A stretch of DNA of 64,000 bases, from NCBI RefSeq assembly GCF_000276685.1, contig NC_018108.1, forward strand, positions 744,001 to 808,000, given 5' to 3'. The number at the start of each line of letters is the position of its first letter. Positions within the stretch are counted from its first letter, which is position 1. This document shows, piece after piece, positions 25,969-35,137 of this stretch. This stretch comes from Taylorella equigenitalis ATCC 35865. Lineage in GTDB: Bacteria > Pseudomonadota > Gammaproteobacteria > Burkholderiales > Burkholderiaceae_B. The position numbers and the translations under genes were made by a program. The notes below the pieces were generated by a model that was not told the origin of the DNA, did not search any database, and saw only the letters and a program-made list of their open reading frames with translations.

Positions 25969-27606
25969 TTACAAAGCATCACTTGCGTAATCTGATAATC
26001 TAGAGCGCTCGCCTTTTTGTAAAGTTACATGTCCTGAGTGTGGCCAACCCTTAAACCTGTCCACGACATATGTTAGACCAGAACTGCCCTCAGTCAAATA
26101 AGGAGTGTCTATTTGGGCAATATTCCCCAAACACACGATTTTAGTACCAGGACCTGCACGTGTAACCAATGTCTTCATTTGTTTTGGTGTAAGGTTTTGA
26201 GCTTCATCAATAATGATAAATTTATTCAAAAAAGTTCGACCGCGCATAAAGTTTAAGGATTTTACCTTAATGTGAGACTGAATTATCTCTTTACTTAAAC
26301 TTCGCTCCCATTGAGCTCCACTATCTTGACGTGCCTTAGTGTTTAAAAACTCAAGATTATCTTCTAAGGCACCCATCCAAGGTTGCATTTTTTCTTCCTC
26401 TGTCCCTGGTAGAAATCCGATATCTTCACCTACAGGCACAGTTACACGGGTCATTATGATTTCTGTATATCTCTTTGTTTCAAGTACCTGCGTTAGACCA
26501 GAGGCTAGGGCTAGCAATGTTTTACCTGTACCAGCTTGCCCAAGTAATGACACAAAGTCTATTTCTGGATTCATTAAAAGGTTAAGTGCAAAATTTTGTT
26601 CACGATTTCTAGCTGTCACACCCCAAACATTATTTTTGGGGTGCGTGTAGTCACGTATGGTTGCTAGTACGGCATATTTACCAGAAACTTCTTTAACTTG
26701 AGCAAATAATGGTGAGTCTCCCTCTAAGTAAACGAATTCATTTACTAAGAATTCATTTACTAATGGACCGCGAACTTTATAATACGTGGTCCCTGCTTGT
26801 GTCCAAGATTCCATATCTTTTGAGTGTCTTTCCCAGAAATTATCGGGAAGTTGGATATTTCCGTCATATATTAAATCGGAATCCTCGACAGAATGGTCAT
26901 TTAGATAATCTTCAGCGGCAAGACCTAAAGCCCTAGCTTTTAAGCGCATGTTTATATCTTTGGAAACAAGAACAACTTCGCGGTCAGGGTAGAGGTTAAC
27001 CAAAGATTGAACCACACTTAATATTTGATTATCAGCCTTAAGGGTAGGGAGTTGTATTTTTAGTTCCGCATTTAACTCTTTAGTTTGAAAATACAAAATG
27101 CCAGTAGCTTCTTTGTTACCCAAACTATTAAGTGGCATGCCCTGAAGTAGATCTGGAGATTCTGCACAAAGATCATCTAAAGATCTACTTACTTGACGTG
27201 CATGTCGAGCAACTTCTGTAAGTCCCTTTTTATGGTGGTCAAGCTCTTCCAAAGTCATCATGGGTAAGAAAATATCGTGCTCTTCAAACCTAAATAAGCA
27301 TGTAGGGTCGTGCAACATTACGTTAGTGTCTAGAACAAAGAGCTTACTTTTGCCAGTTGATTCTTTGGTTTTGTTTGTTATTGTTGATTCCTTACCTTGA
27401 ACTTTTTTAGTAGCTTTAGATCTCTGCGTTTTCGATGTGGCTTGAGCATCTCTAGTTTCAATGGTCTGAGTAGATTTAGCCTCAAAAGATATCCCAGATT
27501 GTGTATTCTGTTCTTGATGAGTAATTTTTTTAGGAGCCCTTGGTTTGGGAGCAGTGTCCATATCAAGAAGATTTGCACGTTTAGTGGGAAGTTTAGGAAG
27601 AGGCAT
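25969..27606 (-). CDS. PhoH-family ATPase with N-terminal PIN domain
   Basis: 545 residues. A charged, Thr/Lys-rich N-terminal tail of ~90 residues is followed by a PIN-type nuclease fold (KLFVLDTNVMLHDP, then TLEELDHHKKG) and then the PhoH ATPase with Walker A LLGQAGTGKTLLALA near residue 360, GFLPGTEEEKMQPW, and Walker B FIIIDEAQNLTPKQMK. PIN-PhoH proteins act on RNA as combined ribonuclease and helicase in the cases studied; the cellular target is unknown. It is third in the six-gene operon, between bcp and gmk, a position seen in other betaproteobacteria as far as I recall. Confidence 0.92.
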   Translation of the reverse strand: MPLPKLPTKRANLLDMDTAPKPRAPKKITHQEQNTQSGISFEAKSTQTIETRDAQATSKTQRSKATKKVQGKESTITNKTKESTGKSKLFVLDTNVMLHDPTCLFRFEEHDIFLPMMTLEELDHHKKGLTEVARHARQVSRSLDDLCAESPDLLQGMPLNSLGNKEATGILYFQTKELNAELKIQLPTLKADNQILSVVQSLVNLYPDREVVLVSKDINMRLKARALGLAAEDYLNDHSVEDSDLIYDGNIQLPDNFWERHSKDMESWTQAGTTYYKVRGPLVNEFLVNEFVYLEGDSPLFAQVKEVSGKYAVLATIRDYTHPKNNVWGVTARNREQNFALNLLMNPEIDFVSLLGQAGTGKTLLALASGLTQVLETKRYTEIIMTRVTVPVGEDIGFLPGTEEEKMQPWMGALEDNLEFLNTKARQDSGAQWERSLSKEIIQSHIKVKSLNFMRGRTFLNKFIIIDEAQNLTPKQMKTLVTRAGPGTKIVCLGNIAQIDTPYLTEGSSGLTYVVDRFKGWPHSGHVTLQKGERSRLSDYASDAL

Positions 27607-27626
27607 AAAAACTCCGTTTTGGTTAA

Positions 27627-28121
27627 TTAATTTTGTGATTCAATAACATTAAGAACTTCTTCGATGTGGCCAGGAACTTTAACTCCTCTCCACTCTTTTA
27701 TAAGTTTCCCTTTATCATCGAATATAAATGTTGATCTTTCGATACCATGAACTTGCTTTCCGTACATCATTTTTTGTTTCATAACTCCGAATAAGTTGCA
27801 GATTTCTTCTTCAGGGTCGGCAATAAGAGGGAAATTAAGTTCTTGTTTATCGATAAATTTTTTGTGCGAGTTAATGGTATCTCTGGAAATGCCTATGACT
27901 ACGGCTTCTTGAGATTCAAACCTATCAAGTGCATCTCTAAAATCTTGTGATTCTGTAGTGCAACCTGGGGTGTTATCGCGTGGGTAAAAATAAAGTACAA
28001 ATGATTTACCTTTTAGGTCAGAGGGGAATTTAAGGTTTTTTTCTATAAATTCATCACCTTCTTTATAAACTAAGTTTGCTGTAAATGCAGGACATTTTTT
28101 TAATTCAAGATTTTCTGCCAT
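27627..28121 (-). CDS. bcp: Bcp-type thiol peroxidase (peroxiredoxin Q)
   Basis: 164 residues with the thioredoxin fold. The peroxidatic cysteine lies in DNTPGCTTESQDFRD (about residue 54). In the common E. coli type a resolving cysteine follows five residues later; here that position is Gln. Two other cysteines (KKCPAF near the start, EEEICNLFGV near 110) are possible partners, or the enzyme works as a 1-Cys type. It reduces hydrogen peroxide and organic hydroperoxides in the cytoplasm. The start shares one base with the stop of the upstream gene, so both are translated from one mRNA. Confidence 0.93.
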   Translation of the reverse strand: MAENLELKKCPAFTANLVYKEGDEFIEKNLKFPSDLKGKSFVLYFYPRDNTPGCTTESQDFRDALDRFESQEAVVIGISRDTINSHKKFIDKQELNFPLIADPEEEICNLFGVMKQKMMYGKQVHGIERSTFIFDDKGKLIKEWRGVKVPGHIEEVLNVIESQN

Positions 28122-28564
28122 TAGGACTCCTTAAATTCTAAAATTAAACCTAATGCAACTTTACGACCTTCGGCCATTAATACATTATATGTACGAGCAG
28201 CTGCATCAGTTTTCATAAATTCAACTCCAATATTTGCTTTAATCAGAGGAGTTATTAAGGAAGGGTCAGGTAAATGTTGCTTTAAACCTGTTCCGATAAT
28301 TATAAGTTCAGGTGCATTTTTATAGTTACAAGAGGAACTGTTAAGAAAGTCAATTGCGGAACTAGCTGCTTTTTCCAACATGCCTACAAGTTCCAATTGA
28401 TTGATATCAATATCTTCAAATGATTTGATATCCCATGTGTGGATAGGACTTTCTGGCGTAAAGTAAACCGATTGAAAATATCTCTCTTTATTGATTTCGA
28501 TGTAGGATTCATCGTAAGCAGTTACTGTGTTTAGTGTAGAGGTATTTTGTAAGTGTAATTTCAC
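28121..28564 (-). CDS. Mth938/Xcc1710-like protein (DUF498)
   Basis: 147 residues. The family signature is the central LIIIGTGLKQHLPDPSLITPL (here given in parts: LIIIGTG, then HLPDPSL) followed by GVEFMKTDAAARTYNVLMAEGR and VALGLIL near the C-terminus. Proteins of this fold are small and cytoplasmic; the human relative NDUFAF3 is a complex I assembly factor, but the bacterial role is not settled. It is the first gene of the minus-strand operon running to spoT and is divergent from hom across 115 bases, where both promoters must lie. Confidence 0.85.
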   Translation of the reverse strand: MKLHLQNTSTLNTVTAYDESYIEINKERYFQSVYFTPESPIHTWDIKSFEDIDINQLELVGMLEKAASSAIDFLNSSSCNYKNAPELIIIGTGLKQHLPDPSLITPLIKANIGVEFMKTDAAARTYNVLMAEGRKVALGLILEFKES

Positions 28565-28679
28565 AATTACTCCGAAAACTTTGTTTATATTAAGTCAAAT
28601 ATATTACAAGTTCGTGATTTTAAAAAAGGTAAAATTGTGAATACTTATAACAATTTCTAAAGTTTTTTGTGGGTTTTAA

Positions 28680-29993
28680 ATGAGTCAATTACAAGCTTTG
28701 AGAGTAGGATTGCTTGGTTTTGGTGTTGTTGGTAGTGGCACTTGGAATGTACTTAAGAGGAATTCCAACGAAATTGCTCGTCGAGCTGGGAGGCGTATTG
28801 AGATTGTGCGTATTGCCACCCGTACTATTTCTAAAGCTACTGATATAGTCGGGGATGCCGTTCCTGTTACTGCTAATCTTATGGATGTAGTTGACGATCC
28901 GTCTATAGATATTGTTGTAGAGCTTATTGGAGGCACAACTTTAGCTAAAGAGGTGGTTATTAGAGCCTTGAATAATGGGAAGCATGTAGTAACCGCTAAT
29001 AAGGCTTTGCTTGCACATCATGGAAACGAAATTTTTAAAATTGCAAGTGATCATAAAGTTATGGTCGCCTTTGAAGCAGCTGTGGCTGGTGGAATTCCTA
29101 TAATTAAATCTGTCCGAGAAGGGCTAACCGCAAATCGAATTCAAAGTTTGGCAGGAATTATTAATGGAACTAGTAATTTCATTCTCTCTGAGATGCGTAG
29201 CAAGGCACTTACATTTGATGTTGTTTTAAAAGATGCACAGAAACTAGGTTATGCAGAAGCAGATCCTACATTTGATATCGAGGGTGTGGATGTTGCTCAC
29301 AAACTTACAATCTTAGCTTCCACTGCGTTTGGTATACCGATTCAATTTGACCGTGTCTACTCTGAGGGTATTACCAAAATAGAACAAGAAGATGTTGTTC
29401 AAGCCGAGAGATTGGGCTATAGGTTGAAATTATTAGGTATTGCCACTCGTAGAGATGAGGGGATTGAGTTACGCGTACATCCCACTTTGATACCAGCTAC
29501 TAAGATGTTGGCAAATGTTGAAGGTGCTATGAATGCAGTGATGGTCAGAGGAGATGCTGTAGGAGAAACTTTGTTTTATGGTCCTGGAGCAGGTTCTGAA
29601 CCTACGGCATCTGCAGTTGTTGCTGATTTGGTAGATGTTACACGTCTGCATACAGCAGATCCTGAACATCGTGTTCCGCACCTAGCATTTCAGGCTGATG
29701 CTCTAGAGGATTATCGCATTCTGCCTATCGATGAGGCGAGGACTGGGTACTATCTACGTATGACAGTGAGAGACCAAAAAGGTGTGCTGGCAGATGTTTC
29801 TCGAATTTTTGCAAATCATGAGATTTCAATTAATTCAATGATTCAGGATAATAAGGGAAATAATCTTGCATCTTTAATTTTCTTAATTCATCAAACCATT
29901 GAGTCCTCTATGCAAAAAGCCATTAAAGAGATTGAAGCACTTGATTCCGTGCAGTCAGATATTAAACTTATTAGATTGGAAAATCTTTGTTAA
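28680..29993 (+). CDS. hom: Homoserine dehydrogenase
   Basis: 437 residues. Nucleotide-binding GLLGFGVVGSGTW at ~8-20, catalytic-domain motifs NKALLAHHG near 103 and AGIINGTSNFIL near 158, and KLGYAEADPTFDIEGVDVAHK near 190 are all present. A C-terminal ACT domain (~350-430, DQKGVLADVSRIF) suggests feedback control by threonine. The enzyme reduces aspartate semialdehyde to homoserine. Fifteen bases separate it from thrC, so the two form a threonine operon. thrB is absent from this cluster. Length and motifs are normal. Confidence 0.96.
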   Translation: MSQLQALRVGLLGFGVVGSGTWNVLKRNSNEIARRAGRRIEIVRIATRTISKATDIVGDAVPVTANLMDVVDDPSIDIVVELIGGTTLAKEVVIRALNNGKHVVTANKALLAHHGNEIFKIASDHKVMVAFEAAVAGGIPIIKSVREGLTANRIQSLAGIINGTSNFILSEMRSKALTFDVVLKDAQKLGYAEADPTFDIEGVDVAHKLTILASTAFGIPIQFDRVYSEGITKIEQEDVVQAERLGYRLKLLGIATRRDEGIELRVHPTLIPATKMLANVEGAMNAVMVRGDAVGETLFYGPGAGSEPTASAVVADLVDVTRLHTADPEHRVPHLAFQADALEDYRILPIDEARTGYYLRMTVRDQKGVLADVSRIFANHEISINSMIQDNKGNNLASLIFLIHQTIESSMQKAIKEIEALDSVQSDIKLIRLENLC

Positions 29994-30008
29994 TTTAGGG
30001 ACAAGTTT

Positions 30009-31499
30009 ATGAAGTATGTATCAACCAGAGGTGGAGTCGAACCAGCTGAATTTTGCGATATTTTAATTGAAGGTTTGGCTGCAGATGGTGGATTATATGT
30101 GCCAGAGTCTATTCCATATATAGATATAGAAGTGCTTGAAGGTTGGAGAAATCTTACATATAAGCAAGTAGCTCTACAGGTTTTAAGTTTATTAATAACT
30201 GATATTCCATATAACGACCTTAAAAACATTATCGATAAAACATACACATTAGATAATTTTGAAAGTAGTGAAATAGTTCCTCTTAAAAAATTTAAATTCG
30301 GACATGCAAAAGAATTTTATCTATTAGGATTGTCAGAGGGGCCGACTTTAGCTTTCAAGGATCTTCCTTTGCAGTTTTTGGGAAACCTTTATGAATATGT
30401 CCTAAATAAGAACCAAACATATGTAAATGTTTTGGGATCTACATCAGGAGATACTGGGTCTGCAGCTGAATATGCATTAAAAGGAAAAAAAGGCGTAAAT
30501 GTCTTTATGCTCTCACCGCATGGTCGTATGAGTGATTTTCAGAAAGCCCAGATGTACACTTTAGATAATCCAAACATTCACAATTTAGCAGTCAAAGGTG
30601 TATTTGATGAATGTCAGGATATAGTAAAGGCTATTAATGGCGATTTAGAGTTTAAGAGAAAGCATCATATAGCGGCAGTGAATTCAATTAATTTTGCACG
30701 CATTGCAGCACAAGTTGTGTACTACTTTTGGGCTTGGTTACAGGTTAGTAAGCCAGTTGAGTCAAAATATAGAGATAGCAAAATTAATGATAATTTGAAG
30801 CACAAAAACATTGCCACTTACAAAGCTGAAGTTATAGACGTAACCGTACCTACAGGTAATTTTGGCAATATTCTGGCAGCCTTAATTGCATCTATGATGG
30901 GATGTCCTTTGGGTGATTTGATTGTAGCTACAAATGAAAATAACGTACTTGAAGAATTTTTTAAAACTGGCGTCTATAAACCACGTATTCCTGCTGAAAC
31001 CATTGCCACATCAAGTCCATCTATGGATATTTCTAAGGCCTCAAATTTTGAGCGTTTCGTATATTTCTTATATGATTGTGATGCCTCTAAGGTTAAAGAT
31101 CTTTGGAGCCGTTTAGCTGAAGATGGAAGTTTTGATCTTTCTGAGAGACTAAGTGAAATTGAGGGAACTGATCACTTCTTTACTTTTAAAGCGGGTCGTA
31201 GTACTCATGAAGATCGAATTAAAACAATCAAAGATTTCTACGATAAAACCGAATATATCCTAGATCCACATACTGCTGACGGTGTAAAAGTTTCATCTGA
31301 ATTTCAATCAGAAAATAAGATTATGGTAGTCGCAGAAACAGCTCTATCTACTAAGTTTGCTATTACAGTTAAAGAATCTTTAGGATTTGAGCCTAAAGTT
31401 CCTGAGCGATTTAATGAAATGCTCAATAAACCTCGTCATGAAGTAGTTACGGAAAACTCAGTGGAAGAGGTGAAGGACTATATCCAAAAGCATTCATAA
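30009..31499 (+). CDS. thrC: Threonine synthase
   Basis: 496 residues, PLP enzyme of the long (E. coli/yeast type) class. The N-terminus MKYVSTRGG and the PLP lysine in GPTLAFKDLPLQFLG (K117) are diagnostic, followed by GSTSGDTGSAAEYAL near 150 and VPTGNFGNILA near 280. It converts O-phosphohomoserine to threonine. It directly follows hom. Its last 6 bases overlap the end of the convergent squalene-synthase-like gene, so no room remains for a conventional terminator between the two. Confidence 0.97.
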   Translation: MKYVSTRGGVEPAEFCDILIEGLAADGGLYVPESIPYIDIEVLEGWRNLTYKQVALQVLSLLITDIPYNDLKNIIDKTYTLDNFESSEIVPLKKFKFGHAKEFYLLGLSEGPTLAFKDLPLQFLGNLYEYVLNKNQTYVNVLGSTSGDTGSAAEYALKGKKGVNVFMLSPHGRMSDFQKAQMYTLDNPNIHNLAVKGVFDECQDIVKAINGDLEFKRKHHIAAVNSINFARIAAQVVYYFWAWLQVSKPVESKYRDSKINDNLKHKNIATYKAEVIDVTVPTGNFGNILAALIASMMGCPLGDLIVATNENNVLEEFFKTGVYKPRIPAETIATSSPSMDISKASNFERFVYFLYDCDASKVKDLWSRLAEDGSFDLSERLSEIEGTDHFFTFKAGRSTHEDRIKTIKDFYDKTEYILDPHTADGVKVSSEFQSENKIMVVAETALSTKFAITVKESLGFEPKVPERFNEMLNKPRHEVVTENSVEEVKDYIQKHS

Positions 31500-32354
31500 C
31501 CATACACGGCTTGAAATCATAAGCATATGTAGTGGTGTCAGGGCGATTTCATTTTTAAATGGGTCGCCTTTTTTTATTTTTTTAAGTTTCGCTTCCCCCA
31601 TTAATCTTAATGCCTTAAGAGGTCTTAAGTTTTTTTTCTCTTCTGGTGGCAATGCTTCATAAAGCTTTAAAACTTCATTTGATTTTGCACTGGCTTCTAA
31701 AATTAAAAAATCTTTTAATGGACTGTTAATAACTTTTGGTGTCGCTTTAAGAAAATCGCTGGCAGTAATTTCATGTTTTCTTAGGTATTCCATGGGTACA
31801 TATATGCGACCTTGAGAAGCATCTATGCCCATCTCAGAAATCATATCCACGAAATGAAGAAATTCTCCTAAATTTTGAGCATGCTTAATAACATCTGGTT
31901 TAGTTGATCCTAATATTTGTGAAACGGCTGAGAAAATAGATCCGCTTTGTAAGGCATGAAATTTATTTAAACTTCTGAATTCTAGATAACGGTTATGTGT
32001 TAAATCCATCTCAACAGATTCAATAACATTAAGTAGAAATTGTAGATTGATGTTGTGTTTATTCTTAATAGAATTAAATGCGAAAAGTAATGGATGGTTA
32101 ACTGAATTTGATTTTTCTAGATATAGCTTTTCAATCGCATCCTTCCACCAGGATAGTTTTATCCTAGCTATGTTGCTATCGGATTGCGTATAGAGTATGT
32201 TTTTTATATCGTTAAAAAGTGCATATAAAGTTCGAACTGAATTTTTTTTATCCTCAGCTAAATAAAGATAAGCAAAATGTTCGGGGCTTGAGGTGCTATA
32301 AGTCTTTTCATTTATGACTTGTTCAGAAGGCGTAAGACTAGGGTTTTTAGCCAT
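31494..32354 (-). CDS. Squalene/phytoene synthase-family protein with altered aspartate motifs
   Basis: 286 residues. The fold is recognisable from LYLAEDKKNSVRTLYALFNDI, KLSWWKDAIEKLY, the central MDLTHNRYLEF and ASQGRIYVPMEYLRKHEI. Active synthases bind diphosphate through two Asp-rich motifs, commonly DDIVDE and RDVGEDARRGRIYLP. Here these read NDIKNI and SEMGIDASQGRIYVP, so several metal-binding acids are missing. No hopanoid or carotenoid genes are near. The protein may be an inactive relative or have another job, as does the human homologue NDUFAF6, a complex I assembly factor. It overlaps thrC by 6 bases tail to tail. Confidence 0.75.
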   Translation of the reverse strand: MAKNPSLTPSEQVINEKTYSTSSPEHFAYLYLAEDKKNSVRTLYALFNDIKNILYTQSDSNIARIKLSWWKDAIEKLYLEKSNSVNHPLLFAFNSIKNKHNINLQFLLNVIESVEMDLTHNRYLEFRSLNKFHALQSGSIFSAVSQILGSTKPDVIKHAQNLGEFLHFVDMISEMGIDASQGRIYVPMEYLRKHEITASDFLKATPKVINSPLKDFLILEASAKSNEVLKLYEALPPEEKKNLRPLKALRLMGEAKLKKIKKGDPFKNEIALTPLHMLMISSRVWL

Positions 32355-32417
32355 TATTAGCGATTTAGTAAGATATATAATTATTAATTTTAAAGTTTAA
32401 TATTAAAGGATTAAATC

Positions 32418-33599
32418 TTGGGACGTCCAATCAAAGCCATTTTACACACTAATAATTTGGCTAGTAATCTACATCAAATCACTTCAAGTGTTAGAAATTA
32501 TCCAAAAAACACTAATAAAACTATAAAAACTCTTGCAGTAGTAAAGGCTAATGCATATGGTCATGGTTTAGGTGCGGCGATAGAAGGGTTCGCAGATGCT
32601 GATGGACTGGGTTTAATTGACTTAGTAGATGCAGAAGTATTAAGAAAAAAAGGAAATACTCAAGAAATTTTGTTGCTAGAGGGTTTTTTTCATAAGCAGG
32701 ATATAGATGTATTGCTTGAAGGGGGTATATCTACTGCTTTGCATAGTCCCTATCAGATTGCCTACTTAAAGGAAAGATTGTCTGAAGTGGCAAAAGAAAG
32801 CATTGCCAAAGATTTAAAGAAAATAAATCTTTTTATTAAGTTTAATACTGGCATGAACCGACTAGGATTTAAACCATCTGAAGCTCACGAAATTTATGAT
32901 CAGATAAAAACTTTGAAATCTACAGGATTGATTGGTACTGTCGGTACTATGATGCATTTTGCAAATGCAGATAGTGATGATCACGAAGTTCAAGTTCATA
33001 CGATAGTAGATGATTTCAAAAAGAATTGTCTTGAATTTGAGGGACGTAAAGTTCCAGTAAGCATTTGTAATTCAGCGGCCTGCATGAGATTTCCAGAGTT
33101 AGCATCCATATCAGGAACTAACTGGATAAGACCTGGTTGCGTGTTATATGGTAGTCAATACTTTGACTACAGGGATTCAGAATTTACTAAGCTAGATTTG
33201 AAGCCTGGAATGTCTTTAGTTGCGGATGTTATTGCTATTCAAAATCTTAAAGTAGGCGATTCTGTAGGATATGGTTCTAAGTTTACTGCTACTAAACCTA
33301 GCAAAATCGCGATAATTGCCTGTGGTTATGCGGACGGATACCCTAGAAGTGCTGATAATAATACTGAGGTAGGCGTATTGGGAAAAAGGGCGAAACTTGC
33401 AGGTAGGGTGTCTATGGATATGATTGCCATTGATGTAACGCACATTCCTGAGGTTAATATTGGCACACCTGTTGTTTTGTGGGGCGAGGGAGGTCCATCT
33501 ATAGATGAGGTCGCAAAGATGAGTGGTCGAATTGCATATGAGCTTATGTGCGGAATTGCACCTCGTGTCCCTAAGGGTATAGCAAATGGCCAAGCCTAA
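32418..33599 (+). CDS. alr: Alanine racemase
   Basis: 393 residues. The PLP lysine is in AVVKANAYGHG (K43) and the catalytic tyrosine in GYGSKFTA (about 284). Other family motifs are NTGMNRLGF, GTMMHFANAD and SMDMIAIDVT. It makes D-alanine for peptidoglycan. The start is TTG 32418 (GRPIKAILHTN), supported by AAAGGA at 32405-32410, 7 bases upstream; no ATG fits. The 3' end overlaps radA by 14 bases, so the two are translated from one mRNA. Confidence 0.95.
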   Translation: MGRPIKAILHTNNLASNLHQITSSVRNYPKNTNKTIKTLAVVKANAYGHGLGAAIEGFADADGLGLIDLVDAEVLRKKGNTQEILLLEGFFHKQDIDVLLEGGISTALHSPYQIAYLKERLSEVAKESIAKDLKKINLFIKFNTGMNRLGFKPSEAHEIYDQIKTLKSTGLIGTVGTMMHFANADSDDHEVQVHTIVDDFKKNCLEFEGRKVPVSICNSAACMRFPELASISGTNWIRPGCVLYGSQYFDYRDSEFTKLDLKPGMSLVADVIAIQNLKVGDSVGYGSKFTATKPSKIAIIACGYADGYPRSADNNTEVGVLGKRAKLAGRVSMDMIAIDVTHIPEVNIGTPVVLWGEGGPSIDEVAKMSGRIAYELMCGIAPRVPKGIANGQA

Positions 33600-34953
33600 G
33601 ACTCAGTATGTATGCCAGGAGTGTGGTGGAACCAGTATTCGTTGGCAGGGGCAGTGTCCGCATTGCCACATGTGGAATACGATGGTGGAATTTAAAGAGT
33701 CACCTGTTTCAAATTCATCTAACAGATACACTCATCTTGCCGGATTTGATGGTGTATCCAAAGTGCAGAATTTATCTGAAGTTGCTACTACTGATATTGT
33801 TCGTTATTCAACTGGAATATCTGAGTTTGATCGTGTTCTAGGCGGGGGGTTGGTGCCTGGTGGAGTTGTGTTGTTGGGCGGTGACCCTGGGATAGGTAAA
33901 TCTACGCTTCTTATTCAAGCCGTTGCTAATTTATCAAGTAAGCAAAATGTTCTATATGTAAGCGGAGAGGAGTCCGCAGAGCAAGTTGCAATGCGGGCAA
34001 ACAGACTTGAGTTACCTACGGAAAATATATCATTACTACCTGAAATTCAGCTTGAGCGTATAGTTGGAACTATAGAAAATAACAAGCCCACAGTTGTTGT
34101 TATAGATTCAATTCAGACTATTTTTTCCGCTGAACTAAATTCAGCTCCAGGGTCCGTTTCGCAAGTTAGAGAGTGTGCTGCTCAATTAACTAGGGTAGCA
34201 AAACAGGCGGGCATTGCTATGGTTCTTATTGGGCACGTTACAAAGGATGGCACATTAGCTGGTCCTAGAGTGCTTGAGCATATTGTTGATTCCGTTCTAT
34301 ATTTTGAAGGTGAGGCTGACTCTACTCATCGTTTGATTAGGGCTTTTAAAAATCGTTATGGTGCCGTCAATGAATTGGGTGTATTTGCTATGACGGATAA
34401 GGGGTTACGTGGTATATCCAATCCATCAGCTATATTTTTATCTCAACATAGTTCTGATGTGCCTGGATCGTGCGTTATGGTGACCCAAGAAGGTACGAGA
34501 CCACTTTTAGTTGAAATTCAATCTCTTGTTAATACTGCTCATATTCCAAATCCGAGAAGACTTACGATTGGGTTAGATAGCAATCGCATTGCCATGTTAT
34601 TGGCTATCTTAGCTCGTCATGCAAATATACCGACATACGACCAAGATGTATTTGTAAATGTTGTGGGGGGAGTTCGAATCAAGGAGACAGCTTCAGATTT
34701 GGCTGTAGTACTAGCGATAATTTCCTCAATGCGTAATAAGTCACTGCCAGAGGGCTTGGTCACATTCGGAGAAATTGGACTTGGTGGCGAGATTCGACCC
34801 GCTTCAAGAGGTCAGGAACGTCTAAAAGAAGCGGCTAAGCTTGGGTTTAGGGTGGCCATAATTCCTAAACATAATGAGCCCAAAAAAGAGATAAAAGGTA
34901 TCAAAGTGTATCCTATGTCCCGACTATCTGAAGTGCTGGAATTTATTCGGTAA
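33586..34953 (+). CDS. radA: DNA repair protein RadA (Sms)
   Basis: 455 residues. A zinc finger at the N-terminus (C10, C13, C24, C27), a RecA-type ATPase with Walker A GGDPGIGKSTLL near residue 100, the RadA motif KNRYGAVNELGVF (commonly KNRFG) near 250, and a Lon-like C-terminal domain (FGEIGLGGEIRP). RadA is a hexameric helicase that drives branch migration in recombination and, in naturally transformable bacteria, spreads incoming DNA. It overlaps alr at its 5' end. A 184-base gap follows before potF. Confidence 0.96.
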   Translation: MAKPKTQYVCQECGGTSIRWQGQCPHCHMWNTMVEFKESPVSNSSNRYTHLAGFDGVSKVQNLSEVATTDIVRYSTGISEFDRVLGGGLVPGGVVLLGGDPGIGKSTLLIQAVANLSSKQNVLYVSGEESAEQVAMRANRLELPTENISLLPEIQLERIVGTIENNKPTVVVIDSIQTIFSAELNSAPGSVSQVRECAAQLTRVAKQAGIAMVLIGHVTKDGTLAGPRVLEHIVDSVLYFEGEADSTHRLIRAFKNRYGAVNELGVFAMTDKGLRGISNPSAIFLSQHSSDVPGSCVMVTQEGTRPLLVEIQSLVNTAHIPNPRRLTIGLDSNRIAMLLAILARHANIPTYDQDVFVNVVGGVRIKETASDLAVVLAIISSMRNKSLPEGLVTFGEIGLGGEIRPASRGQERLKEAAKLGFRVAIIPKHNEPKKEIKGIKVYPMSRLSEVLEFIR

Positions 34954-35137
34954 TCGTTGATTTTTGTATACCCTAATTCCCTCAAGATATTGTAGGCATG
35001 CATATTAGAAAGAAATGTCTATTTGTGGTAAAAAAGACTAAAAAGGGCAATTAATTCAAAAAAAGGGTAGGGATTTCAGGTATTTGCCTTATTATTATGT
35101 TTCTTTTTACTAATCACTATTTTGGAGGGGTCACCCA

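Noticed and set aside
34954-35137. Possible riboswitch before potF
   Set aside because: I found no conserved riboswitch core or strong nested hairpins, only an ordinary AT-rich leader.
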